A program made the translations under genes and the position numbers. From Ariolimax columbianus (lineage: Eukaryota; Mollusca; Gastropoda; Stylommatophora; Arionidae): a stretch of DNA of 64,000 bases. The notes under the pieces are model-generated. The model made no database searches, was not told the DNA's origin, and saw nothing but the letters and a program-made list of their open reading frames with translations. Positions 45,520-56,481 of this stretch are shown here, piece after piece. The stretch is taken from the NCBI GenBank assembly GCA_036924085.1, contig JAVGWX010000012.1, positions 1,194,659-1,258,658 on the forward strand. Reading direction: 5' to 3'. Every line of letters begins with the position of its first letter. The stretch's first letter is position 1.

Positions 45520-45895
45520 ATACCACACCAGTCGACCTCTTGATCATCACATACCACACCAGTCGACCTCTTGATCATCACATACCACACCAGTCGACCT
45601 CTTGATCATCACATACCACACCAGTCGACCTCTTTATCATCACATACTACACCAGTAGACCTCTTTATCATCACATACTACACCAGTCGACCTCTTTATC
45701 ATCACATACTACACCAGTAGACCTCTTTATCATCACATCACATACCACACCAGTCGACCTCTTTATCATCACATACTACACCAGTCGACCTCTTTATCAT
45801 CACATACTACACCAGTAGACCTCTTTATCATCACATACTACACCAGTCGACCTCTTTATCATCACATCACATACTACACCAGTCGACCTCTTGAC
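45520..45895. repeat. Minisatellite, 31-bp unit, about 12 copies, in DPP intron 5
   Basis: The unit is ATCATCACATACCACACCAG followed by TCGACCTCTTG, with TAGACC and ACTACACC variants. It fills most of the shortest intron. Confidence 0.94.
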
Positions 45896-46002
45896 CACCA
45901 CAACAAAACATCATCATGTCATATGACCACCACAACAAAACCTCCTCATTATGTCATCTGACTAGCCACAGCATACCGTGAATGTCTCTCCACCCTCCCC
46001 AG

Positions 46003-46123
46003 ATCCTAGTACAGAACAACAACCTCCTCTACAAACCGGATGTCCTGACTGACCCAATCCAACTGACAACATCAGGCATAGCTGGCCTCATCTACAACGG
46101 CATGCCTGACTGGGTCTACGAGG
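46003..46123 (+). CDS. Dipeptidyl peptidase (S9B), propeller exon 6 of 9, with Glu motif start
   Basis: Acceptor CACCCTCCCCAG|ATC and donor TACGAGG|GTGAGA. It reads ILVQNNNLLYKPDVLTDPIQ, then TTSGIAGLIYNGMPDWVYE, ending one base into the next codon. It matches DPP4-family 'YVWNNDIYvk...ritwtGkedIIYNGitDWVYEEEvf' closely. The joined Tyr-Glu-Glu-Glu-Val across exons 6 and 7 contains the two acidic residues (human DPP4 Glu205/Glu206) that hold the free N-terminus of the substrate. This motif is also kept in the inactive DPP6/10 proteins, so it does not prove activity. The intron starts with a CCATCACCA-type array 15 bp after the donor. Confidence 0.95.
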
Positions 46124-46134
46124 GTGAGATCTTC

Positions 46135-47330
46135 TCACTTCCACAACCATCACCACAACCATCACCACAACCATCAGCACTACCATCACCACTACCATCA
46201 TCACCACTACCATCATCACTACCATCATCACTACCATCATCACTACCATCATCACTACCACCATCATCACCACTACCATCATCACCACTACCATCATCAT
46301 CACTACCATCACCACTACCATCACCACTACCATCATCACTACCATCACCACTACCATCATCACCACTACCATGATCACTACTATCATCATCACTACCATA
46401 ATCATCACTACCATAATCATCACCACTACCATCACCACTACCATCATCACCACTACCATCATCATCACTACCATCACCACTACCATCATCACTATCACCA
46501 CTACCATCATCACTACCATCATCACCACTACAATCATCATCACCACTACCATCATCATCACTACCATCATCATCACCACTACCATCATCATCACTACCAT
46601 CACCACTACCATCATCATCACTACCATCATCACCACTACCATCATCACCACTACCATCACCACTACCATCATCACTACCATCATCACCCCAACCATCACC
46701 ACTACCATCACCACTACCATCACCACCACTACCATCACCACTACCATCATCACTACCATCATCACCACTACCATCATTACCAACATCATCACCACTACCA
46801 TCATTACCACCATCATCACCACTACCATCATCACTACCATCATCACCACTACCATCATTACCACCATCATCATCACTACCATCACCACTACCATCATCAC
46901 CACTACCATCATCACTACCATCACCACTACCATCATCACTACCATCATCACCACTACCATCATCACTACCATCACCACTACCATCACCACTACCATCATA
47001 ACTACCATCATCTCTAGCATCATCACTACCATCATCACCACTACCATCATCACCACCATCACCACTACCATCACCACTACCATCATAACTACCATCACCA
47101 CTACCATCACCACTACCATCATCACCACTACCATCACTACTACCATCATCACCACTACCATCATCACCACTACAAGCATCACTACAATCATCACTACCAT
47201 CATCACCACTACCATCATCACAGCCATCACCCCTACCATCACCACTACCATCACCACTACCATCACCACTAACATCATCACTACCATCATCACTACCATC
47301 ACCACTACCATCATCACCACTTTCACAAGC
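46135..47330. repeat. (CCATCAYCACTA)n array, 12- and 15-bp units
   Basis: CCATCACCACTA and CCATCATCACTA units alternate with extra CAT triplets. The whole 1.2 kb is built on triplets, so frames are open on both strands (Ser/Pro-, His- or Asp/Gly/Ser-rich). Repeat artefact. Confidence 0.95.
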
Positions 47331-47344
47331 ATTACTTATCACAT

Positions 47345-47610
47345 TCACAGCCACCATCACTATGTCTTGGTGTGACATGAGGGTCTGGTATGACTTGTGG
47401 GTCTGGTGTGACATGAGGGTATCATGTGATGTGAGGAGTATGGTGTGACATGAGGAGTGCGGTGTGACTAGAGGGATCTGGTGTGCTTGAGGGTCTAGTG
47501 TGAATGAGGGTATGGTGTGACATTAGGGGTGTGACATGAGGGGTCTGGTGTGATATTAGGGTCTTGTGTGACATGAGGGTCTGGTGTGACATGATGGTTT
47601 GGTGTGACAT
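47345..47610. repeat. Degenerate repeat, about 17- to 20-bp unit, ending in a G-run
   Basis: Repeated TGTGACATGAGGGTCTGG-like units, then an uninterrupted G stretch at about 47,612-47,628. Confidence 0.85.
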
Positions 47611-47644
47611 AAGGGGGGGGGGGGGGGGAAGGGTGCGCCACTTG

Positions 47645-50030
47645 ACACAGCATTCTTCTTTTTCATCGATCAACTGGTGAGGTTCACGATCAACTGATGC
47701 TGTGCATCTAGTCCAGTGAGGTTCACGATCAACTGATGCTGTGCTTCTAGTCCAGTGAGATTCACAATCAACTGATGCTGTGCATCTAGTCCGGTGAGGT
47801 TCACGATCAACTAATGCTGTGCATCTAGTCTGGTGAGGTTCACGATCAACTGATGATGTGCATCTAGTCCGGTGAGGTTCACGATCAGCTGATGCTGTGC
47901 ATCTAGTCCAGTGAGGTTCACGATCAACTGATGCTGTGCTTCTAGTCCAGTGAGATTCACGATCAACTGATGCTGTGCATCTAGTCCGGTGAGATTCACA
48001 ATCAACTGATGCTGTGCATCTAGTCCAGTGAGGTTCACGATCAACTGATGCTGTGCATCTAGTCCGGTGAGATTCACAATCAACTGATGCTGTGCATCTA
48101 GTCCAGTGAGGTTCACGATCAACTGATGCTGTGCATCCAGTCCAGTGAGGTTCACGATCAACTGATGCTGGGCATCTAGTCCAGTGAGGTTCATGATCAA
48201 CTGATGCTGTGCATCTAGTCCGGTGAGGTTCATGATCAACTGATGCTGTGCATCTAGTCCAGTGAGGTTCATGATCAACTGATGCTGTGCATCTAGTCCA
48301 GTGAGGTTCACGATCAACTGATGCTGTGCATCTAGTCTGGTGAGGTTCACGATCAACTGATGATGTGCATCTAGTCCGGTGAGGTTCACGATCAGCTGAT
48401 GCTGTGCATCTAGTCCAGTGAGGTTCACGATCAACTGATGCTGTGCTTCTAGTCCAGTGAGATTCACGATCAACTGATGCTGTGCATCTAGTCCGGTGAG
48501 ATTCACAATCAACTGATGCTGTGCATCTAGTCCAGTGAGGTTCACGATCAACTGATGCTGTGCATCTAGTCCGGTGAGATTCACAATCAACTGATGCTGT
48601 GCATCTAGTCCAGTGAGGTTCACGATCAACTGATGCTGTGCATCCAGTCCAGTGAGGTTCACGATCAACTGATGCTGTGCATCTAGTCCAGTGAGGTTCA
48701 TGATCAACTGATGCTGTGCATCTAGTCCGGTGAGGTTCACGATCAACTGATGCTGTGCATCTAGTCCAGTGAGGTTCATGATCAACTGATGCTGTGCATC
48801 TAGTCCAGTGAGGTTCACGATCAACTGATGCTGTGCATCTAGTCCAGTGAGGTTCACGATCAACTGATGCTGTGCTTCTAGTCCAGTGAGGTTCACGATC
48901 AACTGATGCTGTGCATCTAGTCCGGTGAGGTTCACGATCAGCTGATGCTGTGCATCTAGTCCAGTGAGGTTCACAATCAGCTGATGCTGTGCATCTAGTC
49001 CGGTGAGGTTCACAATCAGCTGATGCTGTGCATCTAGTCTAGTGAGGTTCACGATCAACTGATGCTGTGCTTCTAGTCTGGTGAGGTTCACGATCAACTG
49101 ATGCTGTGCATCTAGTCCGGTGAGGTTCACGATCAACTGATGCTATGCATCCAGTCCAGTGAGGTTCATGATCAACTGATGCTGTGCATCTAGTTCGGTG
49201 AGGTTCACGATCAACTGATGCTGTGCATCTAGTCCGGTGAGGTTCACGATCAACTGATGCTGTGCATCTAGTCCAGTGAGGTTCACGATCAACTGATGCT
49301 GTGCATCTAGTCTAGTGAGGTTCACGATCAACTGATGCTGTGCTTCTAGTCTGGTGAGGTTCACGATCAACTGATGCTGTGCGCCTAGTCTGGTGAGGTT
49401 CACGATCAACTGATGCTGTGCGCCTAGTCTGGTGAGGTTCACGATCAACTGATGCTGTGCATCTAGTCCAGTGAGGTTCACGATCAACTGATGCTGTGCT
49501 TCTAGTCTGGTGAGGTTCACGATCAACTGATGCTGTGCGCCTAGTCTGGTGAGGTTCACGATCAACTGATGCTGTGCGCCTAGTCCGGTGAGGTTCACGA
49601 AGGAGACTGTGTGTTTCAGATCTTCGCCCCCCCCCCCCCCCCCCCCCACAGCTATCCGAGCACGGTGGCTCCCCCAGGACAGACTGCCTCTCATTGGTCT
49701 GCATAGGTAGGGCAGTCATGCAGTGTCTCTGAGACCCATTCTGTGGAGGTGGACCTAGAGTCTACAATGTCCCGTTCTGAGTCTGAAGATCTTTGTCTGC
49801 CCATCTCTGCCAAGTTTGTCTATGCTGTCATTTTCTGGCTTGTATTCTTTGTTCTGTTCTCTCCATTCTGTCCTCGTGGATTGTTTATGAGTGTCTATGC
49901 TTCTTTATAGCTCTGTGGATGGGAAATCTGCATCCGTCACTTCCGACTTTTGGCGAGCTCATCTGCTTTCTCGTTTCCAGGGATCCCACAGTAGGCCGGA
50001 ATCTATTTTAGGACTAAATCTGTTTTTTGA
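47645..50030 (-). mobile_element. I-type LINE 3' part carrying a greatly expanded internal minisatellite
   Basis: Element order on the minus strand: IPAYCGIPGNEKADELAK (RNase H C-terminal motif, about 50,010-49,960), SYKEA, then the degenerate GRQRSSDSERDIV frame, CPTYADQ-like words, and GEDLKHTVSFV just after a C-run (49,627-49,648). It then enters a 13-residue repeat that continues for 1.9 kb. The 3' end near 47,645 is QLIDEKEE, as in the related copy at 33,881-34,480. The zinc-finger region is partly deleted, and stops in the YKEA region make the copy inactive. Confidence 0.78.
47690..49600. repeat. Minisatellite, 39-bp unit, about 49 copies, within LINE 3' end
   Basis: The unit is AGTCCGGTGAGGTTCACGAT followed by CAACTGATGCTGTGCATCT. 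It encodes NLTGLDAQHQLIV on the minus strand and is a multiple of three, so the frame is open for 441 plus 183 codons with one break near 49,140. A block of variants is duplicated (47,810-48,300 against 48,330-48,780). The same unit occurs at 33,893-34,115. Confidence 0.95.
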
Positions 50031-50059
50031 GACAGCAATCTATGATGTATTTTATTTCA

Positions 50060-50345
50060 TGTGAGAGTCTATCTTGTTTGTGGCTTAAGATGGCTTGGAG
50101 AGAAGAACAGGGAATAGCTACAAGTTGACTAAAGAGAGGTCCAGATTAGATATTAGGAAATATTTTTTTAGGCAGAGAGTGGAGACTGCCTGGAATGCAT
50201 TGCCACAAGAAGTAGTGGAGCAGGGACAATTAATGCATTTGAGAATAGCTTTTAGAGCAAAGTGATGTAAATGTAACTGGTTGTATACAGACTCTGCAGA
50301 GTCTTCTAAACCAGCATAAAGACATTAAGTTCAGTAAAGTTAAGT
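50060..50345 (+). mobile_element. CR1-like LINE 3' end
   Basis: The + strand reads LERRTGNSYKLTKERSRLDI, RKYFFRQRVETAWNALPQEV and VEQGQLMHLRIAFRAK before a TGA at about 50,265. This is the typical C-terminus of CR1-type ORF2. The short 3' UTR (GTATACAGACTCTGCAGA...) matches the minus-strand piece at 12,110-12,190. It runs into a 10-bp repeat of CATAACACAA (50,346-50,410), the probable 3' tail. Confidence 0.85.
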
Positions 50346-50410
50346 TACAATACAGCACAACATAACACAACATAACACAACATAATACAACATAACACAA
50401 CATAACACAT
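50346..50410. repeat. 10-bp tandem repeat at a CR1 3' end
   Basis: CATAACACAA units, about 6 copies, with one CATAATACAA. Confidence 0.85.
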
Positions 50411-50526
50411 TATGATGTCATTCAGAAAGCCATTACACAGAAAAGAATAAATGAGACTTGAATTTGTGTCATAGCTGTGTGAGAGGCCCAAATGGTATGT
50501 ACTATAATCATATCTGATCTCCACAG

Positions 50527-50687
50527 AGGAGGTTCTGGGCACTGACCATGCAGTTTGGTGGTCCCCACAGTCAACTTACCTCCTGTACGCTGTCTTTAAC
50601 GACAGTCGAGTCCCAACCTTCCACTTTCCGATCTATGGAGAGTTGGACAACCCCTACACCTCAGACCACAAGATAGCTTATCCAAAG
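50527..50687 (+). CDS. Dipeptidyl peptidase (S9B), propeller exon 7 of 9
   Basis: Acceptor ATCTCCACAG|AGGAG and donor CCAAAG|GTAAGA. The first two bases complete the second Glu codon. It reads EVLGTDHAVWWSPQSTYLLY, AVFNDSRVPTFHFPIYGELD and NPYTSDHKIAYPK. It matches the family block 'EEvfsa.sAlWWSPnGtflAYaqFNDtevPl...ypYPKAG'. The NDSRVP wording and the acidic-pocket context agree with both DPP4 and DPP6. An N-glycosylation sequon (NDS) is present. Phase 0 at the end; the conserved Pro-Lys-Ala-Gly motif is split across the junction with exon 8 (AG). Longest and best-matching exon in the window. Confidence 0.96.
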
Positions 50688-50749
50688 GTAAGACCACTTT
50701 CTGTCTACCCTTTGTGTTCTCAGGTCTGTGCTTACAGCCAGCTCACTCA

Positions 50750-52566
50750 GCGACATTGACACAAGGAAGCCATATTAACAGAGGGAAGCCACATTGACAC
50801 ACAGAAGCCACATTGACAGACAGAAGCCACATTGACACACAGAAGCCACATTGACAGAGGGAAGCCACACTGACACACAGAAGCCACATTGACACACAGA
50901 AGCCACATTGACAGACAGAAGCCACATTGACACACAGAAGCCACATTGACAGAGGGAAGCCACATTGACAGAGGGAAGCCACACTGACACACAGAAGCCA
51001 CATTGACACACAGAAGCCACATTGACACACAGAAGCCACATTGACACACAGAAGCCACATTGACAGAGGGAAGCCACATTGACACACAGAAGCCACATTG
51101 ACACACAGAAGCCACATTGACACACAGAAGCCACATTGACACACATAAGCCACATTGACAGAGGGAAGCCACATTGACACACAGAAGCCACATTGACAGA
51201 GGCAAGCCACATTGACAGAGGGAAGCCACATTGACACACAGAAGCCACATTGACAGAGGGAAGCCACATTGACAGACAGAAGCCACATTGACACACAGAA
51301 GCCACATTGACACAAGGAATCCACATTGACACAGAAGCCACATTGACACACAGAAGCCACATTGACACAAGGAAGCCACATTGACACACAGAAGCCACAT
51401 TGACAGAGGGAAGCCACATTGACAGAGGGAAGGCACATTGACACACAGAAGCCACATTGACAGAGGGATACCACATTGACAGACGGAAGCCACATTGACA
51501 GAGGGAAGCCACATTGACACAAGGAAGCCACATTGACAGAGGGAAGCCACATTGATCACACAGAAGCCACATTGACAGAGGAAAGCCACATTGACAGACA
51601 GAAGCCACATTGACAGAGGAAAGCCACATTGACAGAGGGATGCCACATTGACAGACAGAAGCCCCATTGACACAAGGAAGCCACATTGCCAGAGTGAAGC
51701 CACATTGACACACAGAAGCCACATTGACACACAGAAACCACATTGACACACAGAAGCCACATTGACACAAGGAGGCCACATTGACACACAGAAGCCACAT
51801 TGACACAAGGAAGCCACATTGACAGAGGGAAGCCACATTGACAGAGGGAAGCCACATTGACACACAGAAGCCACATTGACACACAGAAGCCACATTGACA
51901 CACAGAAGCCACATTGACACACAGAAGCCACATTGACACACAGAAGCCACATTGACACACAGAAGCCACATTGACACACAGAAGCCACATTGACACACAG
52001 AAGCCACATTGACACACAGAAGCCACATTGACACAAGGAAGCCACATTGACACACAGAAGCCACATTGACAGAGGGAAGCCACATTGACACAAGGAAGCC
52101 ACATTGACACACAGAAGTCACATTGACACAAGGAAGCCACATTGACACAAGGAAGTCACATTGACACACAGAAGCCACATTGACACAAGGAAGTCACATT
52201 GACACACAGAAGCCACATTGACACAAGGAAGTCACATTGACACACAGAAGCCACATTGACACACAGAAGTCACATTGACGCAAGGAAGTCACATTGACAC
52301 AGGGAAGTCACATTGACACACAGAAGTCACATTGACACAAGGAAGCCACATTGACAGAGGGAAGCCACATTGACACACAGAAGCCACATTGACACACAGA
52401 AGCCACATTGACACAAGGAAGCCACATTGACACACGGAAGTCACATTGACACACAGAAGTCACATTGACACACAGAAGCCATATTGACACACAGAAGTCA
52501 CATTGACACAGGGAAGCCACATTGACACACAGAAGTCACATTGACACAGGGAAGCCACATTGACAC
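50750..52566. repeat. Minisatellite, 19-bp unit, about 95 copies, in DPP intron 7
   Basis: The unit is GACACACAGAAGCCACATT, with GAGGGAAG, CAAGGAAG and GAAGTCACATT variants. The 19-bp period rotates frames but has no minus-strand stops, giving several Cys-rich frames of up to 467 codons (artefact). Confidence 0.95.
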
Positions 52567-52904
52567 AGATGTTCGACCCCACCTAGGTGGTCTGACCTAT
52601 CGAAGATAGACCCTCCAATGTGCAGCTTGGCATCTTTCACCGTGGACAAATAGAGAAGAATGTTCAGCATTAATGTCAAGTCAGTCCTATTATATAGCTC
52701 ACAAACAAGGACATTGAGACTATGACATCTAGAGGGCTAAACATAACTGACATGTCAGTCCTTCTATATGACTTGGGGAAATTGACATGTAGGTCAAGGT
52801 ATAACCCCAACACCATCTTCAGCATGATTTGTTTTCATTTTCTTCCGCCTCCTCTTCTTCTTCACTTTCTTCTTCTTGTTATTCTTCCTCTTCAATGCCA
52901 GCCT
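52567..52904. other. No gene recognised
   Basis: Unique sequence ending in a TTC/TTCTT-rich run near 52,850. No motif seen. Confidence 0.45.
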
Positions 52905-53765
52905 CTCTAGTTGTTCCCATCAATACAAGCCTCTCTAGTTGTTCCCATCAATACAAGCCTCTCTAGTTGTTTCCATCAATACAAGCCTGTCTAGTTGTTT
53001 CCATCAATACAAGCCTCTCTTGTTTCCATCAATACAAGCCTCTCTAGTTGTTCCCATCAATACAAGCCTCTCTAGTTGTTTCCATCAATACAAGCCTCTC
53101 TTGTTCCCATCAATACAAGCCTCTCTAGTTGTTTCCATCAATACAAGCCTCTCTTGTTCCCATCAATACAAGCCTCTCTAGTTGTTCCCATCAATACAAG
53201 CCTCTCTAGTTGTTCCCATCAATACAAGCCTCTCTTGTTCCCATCAATACAAGCCTCTCTTGTTCCCATCAATACAAGCCTCTCTTGTTCCCATCAATAC
53301 AAGCCTCTCTAGTTGTTCCCATCAATACAAGCCTCTCTAGTTGTTCCCATCAATACAAGCCTCTCTAGTTGTTTCCATCAATACAAGCCTCTCTTGTTCC
53401 CATCAATACAAGCCTCTCTTGTTTCCATCAATACAAGCCTCTCTTGTTCCCATCAATACAAGCCTCTCTAGTTGTTCCCATCAATACAAGCCTCTCTAGT
53501 TGTTTCCATCAATACAAGCCTCTCTAGTTGTTCCCATCAATACAAGCCTCTCTTGTTTCCATCAATACAAGCCTCTCTAGTTGTTCCCATCAATACAAGC
53601 CTCTCTAGTTGTTCCCATCAATACAAGCCTCTCTAGTTGTTCCCATCAATACAAGCCTCTCTAGTTGTTCCCATCAATACAAGCCTCTCTAGTTGTTTCC
53701 ATCAATACAAGCCTCTCTTGTTCCCATCAATACAAGCCTCTCTTGTTCCCATCAATACAAGCCTC
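52905..53765. repeat. Minisatellite, 28- and 24-bp units, about 32 copies
   Basis: CCCATCAATACAAGCCTCTC is followed by either TAGTTGTT or TTGTT, so long and short units mix. Confidence 0.94.
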
Positions 53766-53814
53766 TACAACTGTACACTAATTTCCATACATGGGATTCC
53801 CATCAATGGCAAGC

Positions 53815-54147
53815 TCTCTCTAGACCAATAAATAGACAGTCACATTGACAGAGGTCTCTCTCTAGACCCATAAATAGACAGTAACATTGACAGAGGTCTC
53901 TCTCTAGACCCATAAATAGACAGTCACATTGACAGACGTCTCTCTCTAGACCCATAAATAGACAGTAACATTGACAGAGGTCTCTCTCTAGACCCATAAA
54001 TAGACAGTCACATTGACAGAGGTCTCTCTCTAGACCCATAAATAGACAGTCACATTGACAGAGGTCTCTCTCTAGACCCATAAATAGACAGTCACATTGA
54101 CAGAGGTCTCTCTCTAGACCCATAAATAGACAGTCACATTGACAGAG
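53815..54147. repeat. Minisatellite, 42-bp unit, 8 copies
   Basis: The unit is GTCTCTCTCTAGACCCATAA followed by ATAGACAGTCACATTGACAG plus AG. Shares ACATTGACAG with the intron 7 array. Confidence 0.94.
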
Positions 54148-54238
54148 CTGCTGCTACATTTTCTCCTCAAGTTTTGGGAAAACCAGAAACTGGCAATTAA
54201 AACCAAGACAATGGTATACAATATAATACAATATATGT

Positions 54239-54470
54239 GTCGTCAGCACACTCCTGTATGGCAGTGAGACATGGACAACTTATATGAGGTCAGCACACTC
54301 CTGTATGGTAGTGAGACATGGACAACTTATATGAGGTCAGCACACTCCTGTATGGCAGTCAGACATGGACAACTTATATGAGGTCAGCACACTCCTGTAT
54401 GGCAGTCAGACATGGACAACTTATATGAGGTCAGCACACTCCTGTATGGCAGTGAGACATGGAGAACTTA
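54239..54470. repeat. 47-bp tandem repeat, 5 copies, inside LINE
   Basis: Units run from GGTCAGCACACTCCTGTATG to ATGGACAACTTATATGA and encode the STLLYGSETWTTY words of the LINE. Confidence 0.94.
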
Positions 54471-54817
54471 TACCAAACAAGAGCACAGACTTAACATCTT
54501 CCACCTACGGCGCCTACCATCCATTCTTGGATTACATTTGGTGTCAATCTCCCAAGCGTGTACACTCTCCGTGGGCGAAGACTTCGATGGCTTGTCCTTG
54601 TTCATCGAATGCGTGATGGTCTCATTTCCAAAGATATCCTATTCAAACTTTTGGTGGAGGGCAAGAGAACAGCCGGTCGACCACAGCTGAGGTTCAAAGA
54701 TTGGTCTAAGTGTGACACGAATCTGACATCCTGGGAGAATAGAGCTGCAGACCAATCCAGGTGGAGATGTACCCTGAATGGCCAGCTCACGCTTGGTGAG
54801 AAGTTCTGGCAACTCAG

Positions 54818-55040
54818 AGAAGGGAAACGACAACCCAGAGAAGGGAAACGACAACCCAGAGAAGGGAAACGACAACTCAGAGAAGGGGAACGACAACCCA
54901 GAGAAGGGAAACGACAACCCAGAGAAGGGAAACGACAACTCAGAGAAGGGAAACGACAACTCAGAGACGGGAAACGACAACTCAGAGAAGGGAAACGACA
55001 ACCCAGAGAAGGGAAACGACAACCCAGAGAAGGGAAATGA
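54818..55040. repeat. 21-bp tandem repeat, about 10 copies, at LINE 3' end
   Basis: The unit is GAGAAGGGAAACGACAACCC plus A. It continues the LINE's terminal EGKRQ codons. Confidence 0.94.
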
Positions 55041-55084
55041 CAAGGCCGCAAAGAGAAGGAACACAAATAAGATTTGTCTTTACT

Positions 55085-56425
55085 GCTGCAAGGTCACATC
55101 ATTTGACAGTCAGTCATGACTGGAGCGCTGCAAGGTCACATCATTTGACAGTCAGTCATGACTGGAGCGCTGCAAGGTCACATCATTTGACAGTCAGTCA
55201 TGACTGGAGCGCTGCAAGGTCACATCATTTGACAGTCAGTCATGACTGGAGCGCTGCAAGGTCACATCATTTGACAGTCAGTCATGACTGGAGCGCTGCA
55301 AGGTCACATCATTTGACAGTCAGTCATGACTGGAGCGCTGCAAGGTCACATCATTTGACAGTCAGTCATGACTGGAGCGCTGCAAGGTCACATCATTTAA
55401 CAGTCAGTCATGACTGGAGCGCTGCAAGGTCACATCATTTGACAGTCAGTCATGACTGGAGCGCTGCAAGGTCACATCATTTGACAGTCAGTCATGACTG
55501 GAGCGCTGCAAGGTCACATCATTTGACAGTCAGTCATGACTGGAGCGCTGCAATGTCACATCATTTGACAGTCAGTCATGACTGGAGCGCTGCAAGGTCA
55601 CATCATTTGACAGTCAGTCATGACTGGAGCGCTGCAAGGTCACATCATTTGACAGTCAGTCATGACTGGAGCGCTGCAAGGTCACATCATTTGACAGTCA
55701 GTCATGACTGGAGCGCTGCAAGGTCACATCATTTGACAGTCAGTCATGACTGGAGCGCTGCAAGGTCACATCATTTGACAGTCAGTCATGACTGGAGCGC
55801 TGCAAGGTCACATCATTTGACAGTCAGTCATGACTGGAGCGCTGCAAGGTCACATCATTTGACAGTCAGTCATGACTGGAGCGCTGCAGGGTCACATCAT
55901 TTGACAGTCAGTCATGACTGGAGCGCTGCAGGGTCACATCATTTGACAGTCAGTCATGACTGGAGCGCTGCAGGGTCACATCATTTGACAGTCAGTCATG
56001 ATAGGAGCGCTGCAGGGTCACATCATTTGACAGTCAGTCATGACTGGAGCGCTGCAGGGTCACATCATTTGACAGTCAGTCATGACTGGAGCGCTGCAAG
56101 GTCACATCATTTGACAGTCAGTCATGACTGGAGCGCTGCAAGGTCACATCATTTGACAGTCAGTCATGACTGGAGCGCTGCAAGGTCACATCATTTGACA
56201 GTCAGTCATGACTGGAGCGCTGCAAGGTCACATCATTTGACAGTCAGTCATGACTGGAGCGCTGCAAGGTCACATCATTTGACAGTCAGTCATGACTGGA
56301 GCGCTGCAAGGTCACATCATTTAACAGTCAGTCATGACTGGAGCGCTGCAAGGTCACATCATTTGACAGTCAGTCATGACTGGAGCGCTGCAAGGTCACA
56401 TCATTTGACAGTCAGTCATGACTGG
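55085..56425. repeat. Minisatellite, 42-bp unit, about 32 copies
   Basis: The unit is CTGCAAGGTCACATCATTTG followed by ACAGTCAGTCATGACTGGAG plus CG. Very homogeneous apart from a run of five CTGCAGGG copies. A multiple of three, so a 469-codon + frame is open (SAARSHHLTVSHDW period), repeat artefact. Confidence 0.96.
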
Positions 56426-56481
56426 AAGGGCTACAATTGCAGTTAGAGTTGTTTCAAGTGCCCCAACCCTTCTCTCACATT

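Larger units (their letters stand above)
54150..55075 (+). mobile_element. LINE C-terminal part, same family as 29,985-31,640
   Basis: + strand words in order: NQKLAIKTKTMVYN-like segment (54,190), STLLYGSETWTTY (repeated five times by an internal 47-bp expansion), TKQEHRLNIFHLRRLPSILG, then with a frameshift VYTLRGRRLRWLVLVHRM, SKDILFKLLVEGKRTAGRPQ, LTSWENRAADQSRWRCTLNG and QLTLGEKFWQLREGKRQ. This is the post-RT C-terminus of a LINE widespread in invertebrates. It ends in a 21-bp expansion of its own terminus. RT core absent (5'-truncated); frameshifted. Confidence 0.82.

Noticed and set aside
46088..47414. Asp/Gly/Ser-rich and Met/Val-rich minus frames, and His/Tyr-rich + frames of about 300-430 codons
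   Set aside because: Triplet-based CCATCACCA repeat; every frame is open.
55037..56446. 469-codon frame with a 14-residue repeat, in frame with LINE sequence
   Set aside because: The unit is 42 bp with no stop; upstream it enters a decayed LINE frame, so it is a repeat artefact.
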